NCBI GenBank assembly: GCA_946800325.1
Contig: OX326957.1
Span: 65,017,570 to 65,081,569 of the forward strand
Direction: 5' to 3'
Length of the DNA stretch: 64,000 nucleotides
Source of the DNA: Luzula sylvatica
Lineage: Eukaryota; Streptophyta; Magnoliopsida; Poales; Juncaceae
The notes beneath the pieces are model-generated. The model was not told the origin of the DNA. It searched no databases and saw only the letters and a list, made by a program, of their open reading frames with translations. Made by a program: the position numbers and the translations under genes. This document shows positions 57,990 to 64,000 of this stretch, in pieces. How positions within the stretch are numbered: position 1 is the first letter of the stretch; each line of letters begins with the position of its first letter.

Positions 57990-59015
57990 TTGTGGACTTC
58001 TGGAAAGAGTTCATATACGGTGCCCCGCAGGCCTATTAATACGAGTGGACCGGGCTCTGTATTAACAATTTGGGTCAACAAAAAAAATCGGACTCTTGAG
58101 AGCAAATTATATTTATTGGGTATACCCAAATTATACTCAATAATAGACACAATTAATATCTTTTTTAATAAAATTAATTATATATTAAAAAAATTATTTA
58201 TTAAAAAATTATTTATAAAAAAATTATTCATCAAATGACAATAAATATTTTTGTAATAAATAATTTTTAATGAATAATATTAAAATTATGTTAAATATAT
58301 CTTGATTAAAATCAATTGAACGATACGAAAACCGAACGAATCAAATGATATAAAATCAATTGAACGATACGAAAACCGAACAGACAATCCAACGACTCGA
58401 AAACGTAATAATAATTTATTAAAATATATCTTGATTTTCTTATTATTCATTAAAAAATATTTAAATATATAATTAATTTTATTAAAAAAAATATTAATTG
58501 TGTGTATTATTATTGGGTATAATTTGGGGAGGGAGATGGAGTCCCATGAAAAATTTCAGACTCTCGGAGTCCGAAATTTCATGTGATCACTCAATTAGCC
58601 TGCATACTCGTTTAGATTTTTATGAAATTATCGGACTCTCAGAGTCTAGTTTTTTTTGTTAATTCATCCATTAATCGGTTTGGGGGAGTGTAAGTCAACC
58701 AAATTTTTCGGACTCTCAGAGTTCGAAAATTCATCAAATTTCGGACTCTGAGAGTCCGATAGTGTCATATTTCAAATTTTGTTCAAAAGTTGTTTTTTTC
58801 TGAATAAACTTTCAAAACGTGTGTATTGTTCACTTTTTTCCAATTTGAATTTCAAAGCTCCCCATATATACCTTACTGTTCGTTTCATTTTCTTTCTGTC
58901 AAACAAGCGAAAATGTTGGATTGTGTTAATGGAGTTTACTGGACGGACGTTTATGCCGAGCTGTTGGATTGTGTAAATGGAGCCCCTAATTGCTTCATTT
59001 TGTTTGGATGAAATC
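57990..59015. other. AT-rich sequence with palindromic motifs
   Basis: Similarity to the other kinase upstream regions stops at about 58005. 58080-58500 is AT-rich with repeated TTATTTATTAAAAAA and GAACGATACGAAAACCGAAC units (58318 and 58358). 58556-58760 has four CGGACTCTCAGAGTCCG-like palindromes. The short frames at 58779-59011 are not recognised. Confidence 0.5.
58556..58758. repeat. four copies of a 17-bp palindrome
   Basis: Variants of CGGACTCTCAGAGTCCG are centred near 58565, 58640, 58717 and 58750. The last (58742-58758 region) is a perfect inverted repeat of 8-bp arms around one base; the others have one or two mismatches. Confidence 0.85.
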
Positions 59016-59019
59016 TAGT

Positions 59020-59664
59020 ATAACCACTAATTAGCAAGGTTTGTTTGATTTTCCTATTTGAAATTTTCATATTCGGTGTACTAATTAATTTTCATTTGTC
59101 GATTGTTTTTAGCATGGGATCTGTGTTGACCATTAATTAGCAAGGTTTGTTTGATTTTCCTATTTGAAATATTCAAATTTTGTGTACTAATTTATTTCCA
59201 TTTTTCGAATTTTTGTAGCATGAGATCTGTGTTGACCATTAATTAACAAGGTTTGATTGATTTTCCTATTTGAAAATTTCATATTATGTGTACTAATTAA
59301 TTTCCAATTTACGAATTTTTGTAGCATGGGATCTGTGTCGACCAATAATCAGCAAGGTTTGTTTGATTTTGATGGTTAACTGATGTCCTTACCCAATTGT
59401 CTAAGTCCTCGTTTTAAATGTATGAATTTTCCATTTTTGTAGCATGAGATCTGTGTTGACCATTAATTAACAAGGTTTGATTGATTTTCCTATTTGAAAA
59501 TTTCATATTATGTGTACTAATTAATTTCCAATTTACGAATTTTTGTAGCATGGGATCTGTGTCGACCAATAATCAGCAAGGTTTGTTTGATTTTGATGGT
59601 TAACTGATGTCCTTACCCAATTGTCTAAGTCCTCGTTTTAAATGTATGAATTTTCCAGGATTTC
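59020..59664 (+). repeat. tandem repeats, about 105-bp unit plus 224-bp duplication
   Basis: ACCATTAATTAGCAAGGTTT-type units start near 59022, 59129, 59234 and 59338. The block 59217-59440 is then repeated at 59441-59664 with an offset of 224 bp and no difference that I could see. The duplicated block includes the end of the adjacent LINE fragment. Confidence 0.85.
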
Positions 59665-60960
59665 CATTTAGAATTACTCTTGATGTACCTGGCAGTACAG
59701 AATTTTTGATCCATGCAATAAAATTATTTCCAAACCCTCTTGCTTGTAATACACTAATTAAAAAATTCCAAGACACACTATCAAATGATTTATGTATGTC
59801 TAGTTTTAATAGAACTAAGGGTATAGAGTTTCTATTAGCTATAGATAAAATTTCTCTTGCATAAATATAATTTTAAGATATATGCCTTCCTTTTAAAAAT
59901 CCCAATTGGTTCTTCGAAATCATATCATTAATATAAAGACTTAATCTATTTGATAATGTTTTTGAAAAGATTTTTCGTATACTTGATATAAGGCTAATTG
60001 GCCTAAAATCTTTAGGTTCAATTGCATTGTCTTTTTTAGCTATTAATCGTATATATGATGAATTAAACTTTGATAACCCTAATTTTCCATCTTTGTTAAA
60101 TAAATATAATATCTCATTTTTTAATTTATCCCAATTAATCTTAAAAAATTCTCCAATAAACCCATCTGGCCAGGACTCTTATTGTTTTTTAAATTTGAAT
60201 AGAGCAAGTTAATTCTGTCATATTAAATTCCTGTTCTAGTGAAGATAAACTATGATTTTCATTTTCATATAATTTTCTAAGATCAATATGTCCAAATTCT
60301 TTATTATTTATATGCTCTCTTCCCATTAAGTCTCTATAAAATGTAAATAATAGTACAGATTTTTGTTTGTGATCTGAAAATTCAACTCCATGTTTATTTT
60401 TAAGAACTGAAATCATTGAATTTGATTTTTTAATTGAAGCATGTAGGTGGAAAAATTTAGTATTTGCATCACCATTTTTTATCCAATTGAATTTGGATCT
60501 TTGTTTCCAATATAACTTTTCTAGTGAAATTAGGGTTTCGAGTCTTAGTTTTGCTTGCAATTTTATCCATTTTTCAATATTTGTTAAGGATCTAGAATCC
60601 TCCATAGTATCTGACCATTTTATAATTACTTTACAATTTTCAACTTGAGCATTATATTTAATATGCATATCTTTGTTAGTACTCTTCAAATCCTGACCTA
60701 ATTTAGTAATTTTATTAAAAAATTCCTCTACTGAGTTACTGGTATTATTTAATAGTGAGGTGTCGATTATATTTTTATATTCATTTAATTTCATCCATTT
60801 AGCTTCAAATATAAAACCATTAAATATAGGATAATTTGGGTTTGCTTCATATAGAATAGGAATATGGTCTGAACATGTATTCACTGTTGCTATCACTTGT
60901 GAATTAGGATATATTGTTAACCATTCTTTACTTATTAATATTCTATCCATTAGGTGTCGA
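59600..60960 (-). pseudogene. LINE ORF2 fragment: linker and reverse transcriptase N-terminal part
   Basis: On the minus strand the open frame 60950-60189 starts MDRILISKEWLTIYPNSQ and carries SDHIPILYE and YWKQRSKFNWIKNGDANTKF. It then continues in broken frames into reverse transcriptase (PKDFRPISLISSIRKIFSK, then NQLGFLKGR, LLKLDIHKSFDSVSW and KRGLRQ). The KAFDSV-type motif reads KSFDSV. It ends before the FADD motif. Stops and frameshifts are present. Same family as 44086-45000. Confidence 0.87.
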
Positions 60961-60999
60961 ATATTTTGAGCAAAACTCCATTAGAGATTCAAGATTTTG

Positions 61000-61434
61000 A
61001 GCAAGTTTACGGTGATTTTAGGGGAATCACGCGTAACCGAAAGACGCGAGCTCGAGGTGGATACGAGTAGAGAAATCTCACGTGAGATTTTCTGGTGTGA
61101 TCTATCAAGAGCAAGGTCGAGCAAAGTCGAAGACGAATCGGATAAATTCCGATTGTATACGACAAAAGAAGCTTCGAATTAGGTGTCGAATCGCGCGGGC
61201 GTGGGACGTGCGTGTCGCCGGAGTCGAAGCGAGCAAAGCAACTACGCAGTCAACCCTTCTCCGTGATCAATTTCACGTGGTATGATTCTCTATGAATTAA
61301 GAGTTAATTTCATATGTAGTTGCTCATAGTTTAGGATTTGTACGATCGAATCGTCGGCGTGGTCCTCGGGATCGTGTCGGACCGGGCCTCACAATCCGAT
61401 GCGCGGGGCTCGATAGTGACGCCGATACCCAACA
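61000..61434 (+). repeat. LTR fragment related to the non-coding element
   Basis: The right half resembles the 3' half of the LTRs at 7200-7626 and 10300-10730: CGTGATCAATTTCACG, GACCGGGCCT, ATCCGATGCGCGGG and an ending in CCCAACA at 61434. It is diverged, and the left boundary with the LINE is unclear. No second LTR was found. Confidence 0.55.
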
Positions 61435-62300
61435 CTCGAAACTTGGAAGGAATTCATATTTTGATCTTGCCAACTCGCACAACTGAACCTCCTGAAGATT
61501 ATGGCGCTTTTCGTTTTGCGAAATTTCCTCTTTTCCTTGTTTTTTCCTATTTTTCTCTCTTTTGTCTCTTAGGGTTTCATGAGTGTATTGTGGCCATGAA
61601 TGGATGTACAGAGGTGTTTGCCATTTGGCCGCCTAATAAGTGAGTGGAATTGCACATTACATGCATACCCTCAAAACTTTCATATTATCAAACCATTTAA
61701 TTTACAAGTATATGGAGGTTTATTTTACAAACTCTATGTTTAGTATTATTAAAAGTTTGATCATTATGCAAATAAGACCCTATAATATATTTATTTAAAT
61801 AACCCATAAAAATGAAATTACGGTTATACCCTTTCGAAAACTTTAACACATAAAAACTCGGTTTTGATATTTCAAAAAGTAATATTTTTAATATGAGTCT
61901 TATATTCTGAAATTTTAGGAATGATAATCTACAAATATCAAAACCCTATTTTTGATATTTATTACAATAAAAGCAGCAAAATAATATTTCATTGAAATTA
62001 TACACTTAAGTTGTCTATTTTTTCTTCTCTTAATTGTTTGCCCAAGTTCAATTTTAATTTTGTCTTTGAAACTAGCCCTAAAAACTAAACTACAAATTTT
62101 TGTTAATGTGTATATTGCTTCTTCTTCACTTGTGATTCTTTCTTTGGCTATTGGCTTGTTGATGTTTGTAGTTTTTTTTTCTTTTTTTTTTTTCAGATTT
62201 CTTGTTACCTTGCATATTATATGGATTTAATTGATTTAACTTGTTGTAAACTAGGGTTCAGTTTTTTATTTTCAAGTTACAATTTTGGAATTTTTTAATC
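61435..62300. other. intergenic; short unrecognised frames
   Basis: 61470-61640 has near-normal composition with a short frame (end of 61338-61643) of no known family. 62100-62300 is T-rich. Nothing firmly supported. Confidence 0.4.
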
Positions 62301-62312
62301 GTTTTCACATAA

Positions 62313-63764
62313 AAAAGAATTTCCTAGGAATTTACCCACCTCCTTATTTTGCACTTATCTTTGAGCCTCCTCATGAAGCCACATCATTATGCTTATCTTG
62401 ATTATTAACCATTAGATTATGTGATGCGACTTTATCATATGCATTAATATTATATTTGATCATTTAAGACATACATTTTGTATTATTATTTTTAAGTATT
62501 CATTTGAACCATTAGATGTAGTGATGTAGTTTAATCTCAATCATTATTTTTTTGTTAGATTTTTTGAAAATCATATTTTGTGTAGTTATTTATGTGTTAT
62601 TATTTTACACCATGTTCTAAGTATTCTTAGAAAACCACATCATCCTACATTAATGATGTGACATATTTATTATTTGTTAGAATCATATTAGACCAAATAT
62701 AATCAATTGTTTATTATTTCACATAAGATTACATTATCAAATGTGAATGTAATGAAATATGAAAAGTTTATATATTAAATACTAATAATTTAATATGTAA
62801 TATTATAAAAAAATATAACATTTATTAGTATTATTTTGGAAATTTAATTTTATAAACCCATCAAATATATTCATTTTATTTTTCTTTTTATTTTGACATA
62901 CATATTAGCATAGTTCATACATACCGTTTTTCATAATTTCAATTTGTAAAGATATTATATAAGAAAATACAATGGAAAAAAAATACATATTTACATAATA
63001 TATCTTTAAGAATTTTATTTGCATAGTAAAATATTTATGTATTATTATTTAGTTTTTAAAAAATTATAAAAATAAGAATCTCATATAATACTAAGGATAT
63101 TATATTTGTGTTTTTAAGCAAACAAAACTTTTTCAGAAAATAATAGAATTACAAAGAAATTTATCCACCTAAATAACTTTTTAAACTTATAAATACATAT
63201 CAAATTGTATTGTTATTTTACAAAATGTAAAATAATAAAATCACATGATGTAAAATAATTTGTATTTAAGTTTATTATAAATTAAATTTTGATATTATTT
63301 ATTAAATTACTTCTACTATTAAGTTTTATATTATTTTATATTTTCCATTGTATTTTGGATCAATAAAAATTATTACTACTATATAATTAATAATGTGTTA
63401 CTGCATATGTTGTATGATTTATTATTTTAATATTTGATATTGTATGAAATATTGTGAATAATGATATAATATTTGTTGTTACGTTTTTCGTAACAACAAA
63501 TATTGTGAATAATTGTATTATATTTTATTCTTATATATTATTATATAATAACACAAATATACGTATTATTATTTGATTAAAAAAGAAGATTTTTTGTTAT
63601 CGTAATGTAAAATAATTGTAAAATATATGAATAATCATAGATAAATAAATTCAAATAACTTTATTTTAAGATGATATTATTGATATTATCCTACAAATAT
63701 ATAATTGCATTACAATGAAAAACATAATTTACATACTCGTCGCGTAGCGCGAGTATTCTCCTAA
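62313..63764 (+). mobile_element. possible Helitron, 3' end visible
   Basis: The stem-loop sequence ACTCGTCGCGTAGCGCGAGT (63735-63754) stands out in AT-rich DNA. It is followed 6 bp later by CTAA at 63761-63764, the hairpin-plus-CTRR arrangement of a Helitron 3' end. The left end is a guess near the CCACCTCC-containing stretch at 62313-62345. No gene in the interior. Confidence 0.5.
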
Positions 63765-64000
63765 AAGAATTGATGCAGGATTTTCAACTAAAAAATAATC
63801 TTTGTTCAAAAATTTCTCGCTAGAGTTGTTTGACTTTCCTCTGTCATTTCATTTTATTTGTTTGTTCATAGATTAGGATAACAATGGAAAATACTAATTG
63901 AAAAATATTACGTTCTTTTATAGTAAAAAAAAATTGGCTTCAATTTGTACATCATCTTTTTATTCTATTTTTTGTGTTGAAAATGATTTTATCATAGCAT
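63765..64000. other. AT-rich flank at the window edge
   Basis: Nothing recognisable. Confidence 0.5.

Noticed and set aside
1..64000. tRNA, rRNA or organellar insertions
   Set aside because: No cloverleaf-compatible A/B box pairs with acceptor stems beyond SINE-like fragments, and no rRNA-like stretches were seen by eye; a tRNAscan-SE run would settle it.

Overview
The window looks like a piece of a flowering-plant nuclear genome, most likely a eudicot. It is AT-rich intergenic DNA packed with plant-type transposons (Ty1/copia with initiator-tRNA-Met-type primer sites, En/Spm CACTA, hAT, Helitron and LINE elements). The only convincing intact cellular genes are two leucine-rich-repeat receptor kinases with short GT-AG introns. 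No bacterial, organellar or tRNA/rRNA genes were seen.

Layout. 1-1966 is decayed AT-rich sequence. 1967-11058 is a hAT-like element, framed by 8-bp target duplications, that carries two later LTR retrotransposons: a copia element with no reverse transcriptase (2193-5595) and a non-coding LTR element (6522-10730). 11067-18400 holds degenerate repeats and two related hAT-type MITEs. 18518-21713 (+) is receptor kinase gene 1. 23926-29142 (-) is a third, dead receptor-kinase copy, split by an almost complete copia element (24382-29059). 29542-32320 is a Helitron-like array containing a MITE (29685-30583). 32322-45000 is decayed LINE sequence interrupted by a MITE, a complete non-autonomous CACTA element (35463-40456), a frameshifted CACTA transposase (41243-43235) and the end of another CACTA element (to 44083). 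44998-49983 is a decayed copia element holding a solo LTR (47571-48561). 49985-53850 is receptor-kinase 3' flanking sequence, gene missing, with a Helitron in it (50480-53726). 54613-57807 (-) is receptor kinase gene 2. 58000-64000 is repeats, a LINE fragment on the minus strand, an LTR fragment and a Helitron-like end.

Together: the two intact receptor kinases are near-identical, face each other tail to tail about 33 kb apart, and belong by sequence to the non-RD class that includes innate-immune receptors such as FLS2, EFR and Xa21. The dead copy and the orphan 3' flank show that the locus expanded by duplication and inversion, and that transposons then filled and broke it. Because duplicated segments exist with and without insertions, several insertions can be proved against an empty site within the window itself.
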